The position numbers were made by a program, and so were the translations under genes. Positions 1 to 7,340 of a DNA stretch of 28,743 bases are shown here, piece by piece (the stretch's first letter is position 1; the number at the start of each line of letters is the position of its first letter). The notes below the pieces were generated by a model. It saw nothing but the letters and a program-made list of their open reading frames with translations. It was not told where the DNA came from and did no database searches. This stretch comes from an uncultured Helicobacter sp. (GTDB lineage Bacteria; Campylobacterota; Campylobacteria; Campylobacterales; Helicobacteraceae): the NCBI RefSeq assembly GCF_910577135.1, contig NZ_CAJTLL010000021.1, forward strand, positions 1-28,743. Direction: 5' to 3'.

Positions 1-517
1 GCTTTATCTCAATGCCCTTGATATATCAGCTATTAATAAGCTAAGTGCGTATGGGGCAGAAGGAGAGTTTAAAATAGGAGCAAACTTCTTTCGGCTTTTT
101 AATAATAGCTATATCTCACCAGAGATAGGTATAGGCTATGGTATATTTGCACTTAATGCCTTTACTTTAAACTATCCTAGTGAATTTGCATTAGATGAAT
201 CTTATCCTGCACATTTATTTCATTTGCCTTATGTATCTCTCCAAGTAAGATATACAAAGGCTTTTACACATAATGCAAGATATAGTTTTTCCCTAGGGGG
301 GAGATATACTCTTAAAGATACGCATACAACTACCCTACAAATAGGACCTCATAATGCCTCTTCATTGCTACATTTACCTCCTGTAATGGGCACAGGAAGC
401 GCAGGGCTATACTACTCCTTAGGTAAAAGGAGTGAATTAAGCCTACAAGTAGATGGCACATTCGCACAAGAGCGACTAAGTGCTGGTGGGTCATTACGAT
501 ATGCGATATGGTTTTAG
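1..517 (+). CDS. Outer-membrane autotransporter beta-barrel, C-terminal part
   Basis: The reading frame is open from the window edge (first full codon at position 2) to the TAG at 515-517, so only the last ~171 residues are seen. They show alternating polar/hydrophobic strands with glycine- and aromatic-rich turns (GIGYGIF, SLGGRYTL, GLYYSLGKRSEL) and end in LRYAIWF. A terminal aromatic residue of this kind is the usual signal for insertion by the BAM complex. This fits the translocator barrel of a type V autotransporter, as in the VacA-like families of Helicobacter; the passenger lies outside the window. A general beta-barrel porin is the alternative. It is separated from the T6SS region by 1.6 kb of non-coding DNA and a tRNA, so a functional link is not indicated. 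Confidence 0.75.
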   Translation, partial: LYLNALDISAINKLSAYGAEGEFKIGANFFRLFNNSYISPEIGIGYGIFALNAFTLNYPSEFALDESYPAHLFHLPYVSLQVRYTKAFTHNARYSFSLGGRYTLKDTHTTTLQIGPHNASSLLHLPPVMGTGSAGLYYSLGKRSELSLQVDGTFAQERLSAGGSLRYAIWF

Positions 518-735
518 AAGATAACATCAACAAAACAAAGAAAACAAATAAAGAAATAAAGAATAATAAAAGAGTTTTAAAGTAGAGAAAAAGAGAGCAG
601 AGAAAAATAAGGGGCAAGAACAATAGAGAAAAGAGAAACAAGAGAATAAAAATAGAAGGGAAAAGAGCAATAAGGGAGAAAGAGTAGAAAAAGTAGAAAA
701 TAAAAGAAGAAGAGAGGGTGCTATAAATGAGATAG
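518..735. other. Purine-rich non-coding tract
   Basis: About 200 bases directly after the autotransporter stop are almost entirely A and G on the plus strand, with very few C and T. No gene with a credible start, ribosome site and protein-like sequence is present. The minus-strand reading frame across it gives a Leu/Phe-rich string that is simply the translation of the pyrimidine strand. Confidence 0.6.
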
Positions 736-1090
736 AGATGAGAATATCTCTAGTTTATTATGGCTTTTACTATCAGGGCTAAAGCCCCGGTATTTATACG
801 AAGTGCCAATTTATATTTACAAAGTAGCGATTCTTTAAAAAGTCTTGTGAGCAGAGACATACGCACAATGCTTTCACATTTGTAAAAGTCTTGCTTGTGT
901 GAAACGAATCCGCGCTTACACCTAAAGGTTATAACTACTATCGCATTTATCATTAAGAGGTATTTACACACAATGCTTATCCACACTTACAAAGCAAAGA
1001 TTCTAAGGTAAATTCTTTAGTCTATATTTTCTCTAAAGAGAATTGAATCTCCTGTATTCTTCATTTAAAATATTTAATTCTTATGCCCCA

Positions 1091-1120
1091 CCCCCTAGCC
1101 CCCTCCGCTTTGGGAGGGGG
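1091..1120. repeat. REP-like GC-rich hairpin
   Basis: The sequence CCCCCTCC (1099-1106) pairs perfectly with GGAGGGGG (1113-1120) around a six-base loop, preceded by CCCCCTAG. It is very GC-rich in an AT-rich background. The form resembles short dispersed palindromic elements found between genes in many bacteria; no second copy occurs in this window, so its repeat status is inferred. Confidence 0.45.
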
Positions 1121-1210
1121 AATAAAGAGAGAAATTCCACGAGGGAGGATAAAACAAAGTCCCTTCTTTGTGCTAGGGGAAGTTAGAGTGAGGATAGAAA
1201 AGCCTTTACC

Positions 1211-1227
1211 AAAAAAAAGGGGGGGGG
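1211..1227. repeat. Homopolymer run A8G9
   Basis: Eight A are followed by nine G. Poly-G runs of this length are the classic phase-variable tracts of Helicobacter and Campylobacter. Here the run lies inside a 62-codon frame (1083-1271) that does not look like a protein, so no switched gene can be named. Confidence 0.6.
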
Positions 1228-1680
1228 ATAAATCCCTTTTGCCTTTGCAGGATTACATCTTTTTGCGATAAATAAAGAATCTAAAAATATTTAAGATAAA
1301 AATATTTTTTTGAAATACTCAATATCAAGCAAAACTCATTGTTTTTTATAAAACAAAAACAAGACTCTAAGTTTGTCTCCCCACAAGTGAGATATGTCTT
1401 CGCTGACATAAAAATTAAATCGCATAAAGTGCCAACCTCTTAAAGCGTCGTAAGGGGGTGAGCGGATAATCTAGCGAATAACAATAAAAAAGTAGGGGAA
1501 AGCGAGGCATATATTGCCGAGCTGACTTTGCGCTTATGCTTTAGCACTAGCCTACACTTGCATATTTAAGTCCCTCCTCCTTATAGAAAAATAAAAAAGA
1601 TATTAGACTAGAGAATCTAACCTTAGAATCTCACTTGATAACCAAATGAAATGCGGTTATAAGTGTATCCTTTAGTCCTC

Positions 1681-1721
1681 AAGGGCTATCGCCCTTTGCG
1701 AGATTAAATCCCTTCGGGATT
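1681..1721. repeat. Two adjacent small hairpins
   Basis: AAGGGC-TATC-GCCCTT (1681-1696) is followed by AATCCC-TTC-GGGATT (1707-1721), and a third inverted repeat GCAGAT...ATCTGC lies near 1735-1750. Each is perfect. No T-run follows them, so ordinary terminators are unlikely; they may be repeat elements or part of an RNA. Confidence 0.4.
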
Positions 1722-1861
1722 GAATGGCGCGAAGCAGATTTTATATCTGCAAAGCAAGACCTTTTGCAAGTGTGGATTAGCATTTCGTGCGATTTTATTT
1801 TATGCAAGTGAGGATATACCTCACTTGCAGATAAACTAGAAAATCGTTAGTCTAATAGTGC

Positions 1862-1909
1862 AACCTTATTCTCGCCCGCTTCGTGGCGCGAAGCGTCGGG
1901 AAAAAGGTT
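1862..1909. repeat. Long nested hairpin
   Basis: AACCTT (1862-1867) pairs with AAGGTT (1904-1909). Inside, CGCTTCG (1877-1883) pairs with CGAAGCG (1889-1895) around a five-base loop, and CCC/GGG adds pairing. The word GGCGCGAAGC recurs near 1728. No open reading frame or T-run is attached. Confidence 0.4.
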
Positions 1910-2063
1910 TAGACTCGCTAGTCTCATATACCTTTACTATTGATTCGCACTTATGCCTATCTACACTTGCAAAGTTGGCTTTATGGGTTTAGATTCTCTC
2001 ATACGCATTGCAAAATTAAAGCTTTAGCCTCTGTGCTAAAGCAAAAACTAAAATTCCATAAAG

Positions 2064-2069
2064 TATAAT
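2064..2069 (+). promoter_or_regulatory. -10 box of the tRNA-Lys promoter
   Basis: TATAAT lies 40 bases before the tRNA, preceded by AAAG. This matches the consensus -10 of the housekeeping sigma factor in Campylobacterota, whose promoters often lack a clear -35. A start near 2076 would give a short tRNA leader. Confidence 0.55.
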
Positions 2070-2108
2070 ACCGCTTCTTTTTGAGCAAAGCTTAAAGAGA
2101 ATGCAAAA

Positions 2109-2184
2109 GGACGTGTAGCTCAGCTGGTAGAGCAACTGACTCTTAATCAGTGGGTCCAGAGTTCGATCCTCTGCGCGTCCACCA
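2109..2184 (+). tRNA. tRNA-Lys (anticodon CUU)
   Basis: A complete 76-base cloverleaf includes an encoded CCA. The acceptor stem GGACGTG pairs with CGCGTCC (one G-T pair). The D arm is GCTC...GAGC, the anticodon stem ACTGA/TCAGT encloses CTCTTAA with anticodon CTT, and the T loop is GTTCGATCC. It reads AAG lysine codons. It sits between the gene-free region and the end of the T6SS cargo array, and tRNA 3' ends are common integration targets for islands. Confidence 0.95.
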
Positions 2185-2187
2185 CTA

Positions 2188-2255
2188 TTGAAAGTTCTTA
2201 AGGGGAATTAGAAGGCATTAGAAACCCTTGGTATGCGCACTTTCAAAATATTTTT
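2188..2255 (+). terminator. Terminator-like inverted repeat after the tRNA
   Basis: TTGAAAGT (2188-2195) pairs with ACTTTCAA (2239-2246), with AAGGG and CCCTT pairing inside, and TATTTTT follows (2249-2255). It is placed to end tRNA transcription. The loop is long, so the assignment is tentative. Confidence 0.4.
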
Positions 2256-2303
2256 CCACATATTTTTTACATAGCATTTTTATAGAGCAGCAAAGAAAAA
2301 AAT

Positions 2304-2360
2304 GGTTACAAAATCGGTAACAAGCAAGGAGGTTTTACAAAATAAGCCAAATTTGTTACC
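2304..2360. repeat. GTTAC/GTAAC inverted repeats beside the tRNA
   Basis: Three related half-sites occur: GGTTAC (2304-2309), GGTAACAA (2316-2323) and TTGTTACC (2353-2360). The outer pair is a perfect 8-base inverted repeat, and GTTAC/GTAAC in the first two are separated by seven bases. A T6 run follows at 2363-2368, so this could be a minus-side or plus-side terminator. Equally it could be recombinase arm or core sites, given the tRNA location. Confidence 0.35.
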
Positions 2361-2414
2361 ACTTTTTTGATGTAAGTGCCCGTATTGTGTTGATAGAGAG
2401 AGCTGGTTAAAAAT

Positions 2415-3062
2415 CTACACAGGGGAAATTATAGAAAGCAAATCATATTGGCTAGAATCTAGCTTATCCCTTTTCACCTCTCCCCATTCTACTATCTGTA
2501 ATTCCTTACCATTGAAGTATAGAGATAGTGGAGGTTTATAATCTAGTTTGGTATGGGTGGTATAATTTGCTTTATAGGCTGGGGAGCGTAGATAAGCAAA
2601 GATAACTAAAGTATAATCTCCCTGTGTGAGGTATTGGAGTTGTTGGGAGTAATTTGGAGGATTGGTGGTTTGAGAGTTTGATGATGATTGTGAATGGTTT
2701 GTTTGTGCTTTTGAATTTGGACTTTGAGAGCTTGTTTGATTGCTTCTGTCTGTATTGATGTGTGATGCTTGATGTGATTGTAGGCTTTGCAAATATTCTT
2801 TAGGATTAAATGTTATTATATTTCCCTTGTAGGTATCACTTGGGAGTTCATAGTAATGCTCATCTTTTATTAAGCCTGTTTTGTTTGGATTATAATCTTT
2901 TGTAGGAAGTATCATATAAGCCCATTTAACCAAATTATAGCCATAATAGATAGCTTCACATTCTAAGGCAGTATCTATCTTTATTGGTTTTTGTATGTTG
3001 TTTATTCTCACTTCAAGGATAGAATCTGTGTTAGTGCATTGTAATTTTGGTATTACACTCAT
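2415..3062 (-). pseudogene. Orphan copy of the T6SS effector middle region
   Basis: This 215-residue frame has an ATG start with GAGG 13 bases upstream. Apart from its first ~10 and last ~8 residues it is identical to residues ~596-792 of the 1194-residue effector encoded at 7835-11419, and the DNA is identical too. It contains the Ser/Asn/Gln-rich linker and the EWGEVKRDK end of the shared region, but neither the effector's N-terminal ~600 residues nor any toxin tip; after the shared part it stops with LLSIISPV. It has no signal peptide. It is most simply a displaced fragment left by duplication or recombination, or a silent donor for gene conversion. Expression as a small separate protein cannot be excluded. 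Confidence 0.75.
2442..3032 (-). repeat. 591-bp perfect direct repeat, copy 1
   Basis: Read side by side with 9044-9634, every base agrees (constant offset 6602). Sequence diverges immediately outside both ends. Both copies are in the same orientation and in the same coding frame. Confidence 0.93.
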
Positions 3063-3066
3063 TTAT

Positions 3067-3618
3067 CTATTTTACCTCATACTCTTGCAAAAGTTTTATA
3101 ATTTTTTCATAGTTTTCTACTGCTTTAGAATCTCCTTTAGCTTTGGCTTCTTGGAGTTTTTGGGTGGCGAGATGAAGCGAAGTGAGTCCCTCGATAGTCT
3201 CTTCTATCATTTGTTCTTCATAAATATCTTTATTATCTTTTTGCGTAAGCTTATGCTCTAAGAGAAATTGGACAGATTGGGGATGTGCAGATTCTATGGC
3301 AATCATTAAAAAAATCGCGCCACCACTTGCTTAATGAAGTATAAATTCCCTTGTACCAATATCATTTAGTATGAGTGTCAGCCCTCGTATATCACACTGC
3401 TCTAACATATCTTTTATGGCAGAGGGTGTGCCTGTTTGATGGTAGTATATATCTGTCTCATATTTACCTTTCCATTGTTCTGCCCACTCTTGATAAAGCT
3501 TAGATTTACCCGTGATATTGCACTCTTGCTGATTGTTTTGCGTGGTATGCGAGATGGCTTGTAGTTGCACCACACATATCAATAAAGCAATCAATGTCCC
3601 TTGAAGCAATTGTTTCAT
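3067..3618 (-). pseudogene. Secreted ankyrin-like immunity candidate with an in-frame stop
   Basis: The frame begins with ATG at 3618 behind a strong AAGGAGG and a leader (MKQLLQGTLIALLICVVQLQA). It runs 95 codons to a TAA at 3331-3333, then continues in the same frame as ASGGAIFLMIAIESAHPQSV...FLLEH to a stop at 3067. The part after the stop has ankyrin-repeat character (IAIES.HPQSVQFLLE, LTSLHLAT), and repeat-like sequence (RGLTLILNDIGT) leads up to the stop. One CAA-to-TAA change would explain the break in a protein of ~183 residues. It follows a toxin remnant with TAAAATG spacing, the place where an immunity gene would sit. The two halves could in principle be separate genes, but the continuous fold signature argues for one broken gene. 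Confidence 0.7.
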
Positions 3619-3619
3619 T

Positions 3620-3873
3620 TTAGTATCCTCCTTGTTGCCTAGTATCTTTAAGTGCTTGGATAATTCTTTCGTAAGTGATTAGCATTTTATTGCCTCCTAT
3701 GCCCTCATAATAAGATTGTTTGCCATTGGATATTCTCTTTGTCCCCTTTGGCTTTATATATCATCACTCTCTCCTATGACTATACCTAGAGTGCTACTAG
3801 GAGCTTTAGGCTTAGGCTTTAGGGTAGGCGTAAAGATAAGGGATTTTGGTAGGAGGGTAAGGGTATATCGCAT
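3620..3873 (-). pseudogene. Shattered toxin-tip remnant
   Basis: Three short pieces in different frames fill this gap. A 39-codon piece starts with ATG directly after the previous gene's TAA (3754-3873) and contains KPKPKAPSSTLGIVIGES. A second piece (MIYKAKGDKENIQW...) overlaps its end. A third ends at 3620 and reads ...NGKQSYYEGIGGN then MLITYERIIQALKDTRQQGG. The KPKP...GIVIGE stretch is reminiscent of KPKPNPPSLMQGIVVGE in the VgrG of this window. The pieces look like a protein broken by frameshifts, just upstream of an immunity-like gene. They could also be unrelated mini-ORFs; GGAGG precedes the last ATG (3685). Confidence 0.45.
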
Positions 3874-4356
3874 TTACTTTCTTATACAATACTCTGTCTT
3901 GTATCTTTCCAGCCATTTTGTATCATTACTTTCTAAGGCATCATAATAGACATCTATAACGGCACAAGGATAGCAATCTTTGCGATTGCATATGGTGATA
4001 TTGGCAGTTGTATCATTATGTATATATCCCACACCACCATAATCAAGCCTAAAATCATAAGACTGATTATGAGCTAAAAACTTTCCTGCAATCTCGCATT
4101 GATAATGCGGATAATCTCTAACCCCAACAGGGGATTTTTCATCGTATATTTCTGCATTTTGAAAATATGAAGCTATGGCTTCTTTACTCAAAACAAAGAA
4201 AGCCCTATCATCAATCTCACATTTCTTGGGATAAGTAATCTCTAAAATATGAATATCTATATCCTTAAAGCTTTTATCCAAAGGCTCGTTTATATCCGCT
4301 GCTTGTGAGCAATGTATAAAAGCACACATTATAAACACCAAGTATCGCTTCAGCAT
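3874..4356 (-). CDS. Secreted cysteine-rich protein, candidate immunity to the amidase
   Basis: A 160-residue protein with a leader (MLKRYLVFIMCAFIHCSQA) predicted to be cut before Ala20, so periplasmic. The mature part has six cysteines (46, 87, 123, 128, 131, 157), consistent with disulfides. I recognise no family. Its ATG overlaps the stop of the upstream amidase gene by one base (TAATG), which implies translational coupling. T6SS peptidoglycan amidases are normally paired with a periplasmic inhibitor encoded next to them, so position, size and export all suggest immunity. That function is inferred from context only. Confidence 0.6.
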   Translation of the reverse strand: MLKRYLVFIMCAFIHCSQAADINEPLDKSFKDIDIHILEITYPKKCEIDDRAFFVLSKEAIASYFQNAEIYDEKSPVGVRDYPHYQCEIAGKFLAHNQSYDFRLDYGGVGYIHNDTTANITICNRKDCYPCAVIDVYYDALESNDTKWLERYKTEYCIRK

Positions 4357-5348
4357 TATTTCTCTCCTTTTATATAAAGATTCGCACCCTCACCAGCTGT
4401 TTTATTTGCTATTTTATCATGTTCATAAATGTCATTTTCAGTAAGATTGTAATGCTTAAGCAGTATTTTTATTATTTTTCGTAATGCTATCTTTTGTTCT
4501 CTTGTAGCCTCATCCCATTTGTGAGTCTTATCGTCATACCAAGCCACCACTTCAATACCTATACTTGTATTATTAGTTATGGTTATCCCCTTTTTTCTTG
4601 CCCCAACATGCCAAGTTGTCTTATATAAAGTTGCACATTGATATATTGTGCCATCTTTGTCTATCATAAAATGAGTGCCAGCTCCTTTAGCTTTATGGTT
4701 TTGCCACCAATCTATGCTGCTTTGAGCACTTTTACTCATAGTTCTATGCAAAATAATAGCCCTGATTTTACCAATTTCCCCGTGTTCTATAAAGTTAGCT
4801 AAATTTATTTTGACATCATTACCTTTGCTATCTGTTGGCAACTTAAATCCTGCCCCTTGTATATACCCCTCGCTATCTACATAGTAATTTGATATGTTCT
4901 CATACCCCACCTCTAGTTTCACTTCACTTGCTTTATATTGATTTTTGTATTGTTGTAGTATATGTATGAGTTTGCAGAAGTCATCATCTATGAATATTTC
5001 AGGATTAATGATATTTTGTGCATTAGTATTTGTTATTGTTGCTTGATTACTATTGTGTGTATCTGTGATATTAAGCATATAAGAATCTCTTGGTCTTATT
5101 ATCATTGGAATAGTATCAAGTTTTATTTGATAATCTTTAGATTCTGCAATGAATGCTTTAGGATTACTAAGATTTAGTGGATTAAGCTTAAAGCTTTTAT
5201 CCCTCTTCACCTCTCCCCACTCGAGTATTTCTAATACTTTACCATTGAAACGTAAGGATAAAGGAGGTTTATAATCTAGTTTGGTATGGGTGGTATGATT
5301 CCTTGCTTTATATGTATCACTTGGGATTGAATAATGTTTAATTTTCAT
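4356..5348 (-). CDS. N-acetylmuramoyl-L-alanine amidase, T6SS effector-tip candidate
   Basis: A 330-residue protein. Residues 7-51 (PSDTYK...TTHTKLDYKPPLSL.FNGK...EWGEVKRDK) match the end of the repeated effector region, with about 85 residues missing between PSDTYK and the TTHTK block. Residues ~145-150 read KLEVGYE, like RLGVGYE in the large effector. Residues 195-325 form an Amidase_2/PGRP-type zinc amidase: IILHRT with His201, TWHVG with His247, GIEVV with Glu266, and EHDKIANKT with His310. Such enzymes cut the bond between MurNAc and the stem peptide. In AmpD a zinc-binding Asp follows KT; here it is Ala318, with Glu320 nearby. There is no signal peptide, as expected for T6SS cargo. The start overlaps the previous gene by 11 bases with no good ribosome site. 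Confidence 0.8.
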   Translation of the reverse strand: MKIKHYSIPSDTYKARNHTTHTKLDYKPPLSLRFNGKVLEILEWGEVKRDKSFKLNPLNLSNPKAFIAESKDYQIKLDTIPMIIRPRDSYMLNITDTHNSNQATITNTNAQNIINPEIFIDDDFCKLIHILQQYKNQYKASEVKLEVGYENISNYYVDSEGYIQGAGFKLPTDSKGNDVKINLANFIEHGEIGKIRAIILHRTMSKSAQSSIDWWQNHKAKGAGTHFMIDKDGTIYQCATLYKTTWHVGARKKGITITNNTSIGIEVVAWYDDKTHKWDEATREQKIALRKIIKILLKHYNLTENDIYEHDKIANKTAGEGANLYIKGEK

Positions 5349-6186
5349 AACAATCTATTCTTACTTGACTTTCGTGGATTACGCCATAGATTGCTTTGCT
5401 TGTGTCTTTTGCTTCTGGTGGGATATACGCTACTTTTAGCCATTTGGGATTGGTGGAATCTACACCCAGAGATAGTAATATTCCTTGATTTTTAAGCTCA
5501 TTTCCTCGTGTATTACAATCATTTAACATCGTATCTTTTTGTATTGCTTGCAGAATCTTGCCATTAGGGGATTGGCGTAGATTAATGTAGGAGTCTTTGG
5601 AGGCAAAAAAGAGCAAATATTCACTTGGCAGGGCATTTTTATTGATATACCATTTTTTTATATTATTTGATATTTTTACAGAATCTGTTTCAATGGTCGC
5701 ATAATAAGGCGTTTCAGCTTCACTCTCTAGTTGATTATCAATATAATAATCTTTTAAAGATAGCGTTGCGCGCATCGCTATCCCGCCTAAGATATATTCA
5801 TCTGCTTGATTTAATTGATTTGGCAAAAGATTATAAATTTGTAAAAAACTATTTTCTTGAAATGTGGGATCTCTTTTAAGCGTATCATTGAGAAAAATTG
5901 CTCGCTTATCATCTGCAAAAAGTCTAGGCAGAGCATCGGGTGTATCAGGGAAAAACACTAAACGCCAATAAAAATCCACTTCCTCCTCATACATCTGCCA
6001 TTCTAGCACCCCGCTTAATGTTATTGTTCCTTTATAATGTATTGTAGATTGCGTTTCTTTGTCTTTATGCAGAGTGCTAGCATAAGGAGTTTGATGGGAT
6101 AACATATCTTTAAAATGCATATCATACACATTGCCCACAGCATACATAATACTCATAGCAAAACACATAAAAATCATTAAACGCAT
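5338..6186 (-). CDS. Secreted protein with SH3-like domain, immunity candidate
   Basis: A 282-residue protein with a leader (MRLMIFMCFAMSIMYAVG) and GGAG eight bases before the ATG. The first ~190 mature residues match no family I know. Residues ~199-275 (SYINLRQSPNGKIL...KWLKVAY...YGVIHESQV) have the pattern of a bacterial SH3_3 domain, which usually binds peptidoglycan or peptides in the periplasm. It begins ten bases after the end of a broken transpeptidase-like tip (6196-6841), so it may be that toxin's immunity protein. A structural periplasmic protein carried along is possible. Its end overlaps the amidase gene by 11 bases. Confidence 0.6.
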   Translation of the reverse strand: MRLMIFMCFAMSIMYAVGNVYDMHFKDMLSHQTPYASTLHKDKETQSTIHYKGTITLSGVLEWQMYEEEVDFYWRLVFFPDTPDALPRLFADDKRAIFLNDTLKRDPTFQENSFLQIYNLLPNQLNQADEYILGGIAMRATLSLKDYYIDNQLESEAETPYYATIETDSVKISNNIKKWYINKNALPSEYLLFFASKDSYINLRQSPNGKILQAIQKDTMLNDCNTRGNELKNQGILLSLGVDSTNPKWLKVAYIPPEAKDTSKAIYGVIHESQVRIDCYEN

Positions 6187-6195
6187 TATTTCTCC

Positions 6196-6841
6196 TTAAT
6201 TGGCATAAGATTTAATCTCATCATCTTCTTTAATTTGAATAGTAAAATTTTTAATTGTGCTTTTTGCTAGATTGTTTGCACCAAGTGCATAATTTTTAAA
6301 AGCTTCTATATCGTGCTTAATAAGGGCTATATAATCTTGCAATAGCATTAATGGTGCTATCTCTATCTTTGGCTATCCATCTTTCTTTTTTCCATTTTAA
6401 TTCATTTGTTGGCAAAAGACAGCCTGTGCTCCATTCGCCCGTATCACCATAGTGTATAAGAATCCCATCTCGGCTTTCACCTATTATTGTGGTATTTGTA
6501 TTTTTTGGTTTAAGTTGAGGAACAATATGAAGATGTTTAGTTCCAAAAGTTTTTCTATTGTCTTGATTATGTTTGCAAGTTGTAGTATCGCAATACAATT
6601 GCTCTATGTTTATGCCTAAGTTTTTTATTGTTTGTCGCAAATCATTTAAATATATTTCTTTGTTATTCGGATTTTCTATCATTAAAGCAGGTTTACTAAT
6701 ATCTGACTTTTTCCAAAACACCTCATATTCTCCTGTGGGTATTCTTATATCTCCACCCGCTGTTTTTTGCTGCTCCTCAGCAGGTTTATCTATCTTTGGA
6801 TTTGCTCCTGCTGGTTCTATTGTTCCACTTCTATTTGAGAT
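6196..6841 (-). pseudogene. Frameshifted, start-less effector tip with IHxG...GC motif
   Basis: The frame opens after a TAA at 6842-6844 and encodes ISNRSGTIEPAGAN..., then RIPTGEYEV, then GILIHYGDTGEWSTGCLLP, stopping at 6317. His and Cys of the IHxG...S.GC pattern are present, as in DUF5675/YkuD-like L,D-transpeptidase-related domains found in some T6SS effectors. No ATG exists upstream; the first usable start is GTG at 6721, inside the domain. After ...AIARLYS the adjacent frame continues ALIKHDIEAFKNYALGANN...SYAN to a stop at 6196, just before the ribosome site of the next gene. A single-base frameshift near 6320 therefore probably cut off ~43 residues. It looks like a tip detached from its delivery region. 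Confidence 0.65.
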
Positions 6842-7284
6842 TTACACAATGTGTATTGTTTAGTGTCATTCGTATAAAACCTTATTCCAAATTCATCTTT
6901 GACAGAGAGCATATTGTCATTAAGTATTTCAATATCAAACACGTTAAATTCTTGTGAGTAAGAAGTAGTGTTTTGTATAGGTTCATTTAAACACCTACTA
7001 ACACCTATTTCGTTACAATTATGTGGCACAGAGACAGCTTTTATGGATATATGATTATTTTTTGTTTGCACATTTATAATTTTCAAGCTTTCAGCCTCCA
7101 TAGCAAAGTTACGAATCATTTTTTGCAATTTTTTATTTAATCTTAGGCTAAATCCACTTATATCAGCTACTAAGCAATCTTTGCCATTCTCTTTAGCTAC
7201 TTCATAAAAATTTGTATCCCATAAATCCATTGTCTGTGCGTTGAGAAAGATTGTTAGAGAGATATACAGTATTAGCTTTTTCAT
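6817..7284 (-). CDS. Small secreted protein, immunity-like
   Basis: A 155-residue protein with a lysine-led leader (MKKLILYISLTIFLNA) and AAGGAG nine bases before the ATG. Mature cysteines lie at 37, 90, 98 and 147. No family is recognised. It lies second after the large effector, 56 bases downstream of another small secreted protein, and its end overlaps the opening of the broken tip at 6196-6841. It could be a second immunity protein for the large effector, or an orphan immunity protein kept after loss of its toxin. Confidence 0.55.
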   Translation of the reverse strand: MKKLILYISLTIFLNAQTMDLWDTNFYEVAKENGKDCLVADISGFSLRLNKKLQKMIRNFAMEAESLKIINVQTKNNHISIKAVSVPHNCNEIGVSRCLNEPIQNTTSYSQEFNVFDIEILNDNMLSVKDEFGIRFYTNDTKQYTLCKSQIEVEQ

Positions 7285-7340
7285 TGGTTTGCTCCTTATA
7301 TTTAGTTTATATTAACTCGCATTTGAGTTGCAATGTAGTT

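Larger units (their letters stand above)
736..2058. other. Gene-free region with hairpins and degenerate short repeats
   Basis: No protein-coding gene is supported here; short frames are low-complexity or run through hairpins. The region contains several small inverted repeats (for example GGGC-TAAA-GCCC near 776-787). A degenerate word resembling CTTATGCCTATCTACACTTGCAAAG recurs near 975, 1530 and 1950, with an inverted relative near 1765. It may be decayed sequence or intergenic repeats typical of the genome. Confidence 0.5.

Noticed and set aside
330..641. 103-codon minus-strand frame rich in Leu/Phe
   Set aside because: Antisense to the autotransporter and to the purine-rich tract.
750..986. 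78-codon minus-strand frame
   Set aside because: No ribosome site, covers inverted and degenerate repeats; not protein-like.
1083..1271. 62-codon plus-strand frame
   Set aside because: Begins in a GC-rich hairpin and runs through the A8G9 tract; no protein-like sequence.
6317..6721. Intact 134-residue gene starting at GTG 6721
   Set aside because: Domain sequence extends upstream of the GTG and downstream in another frame, so a broken gene is the better reading.
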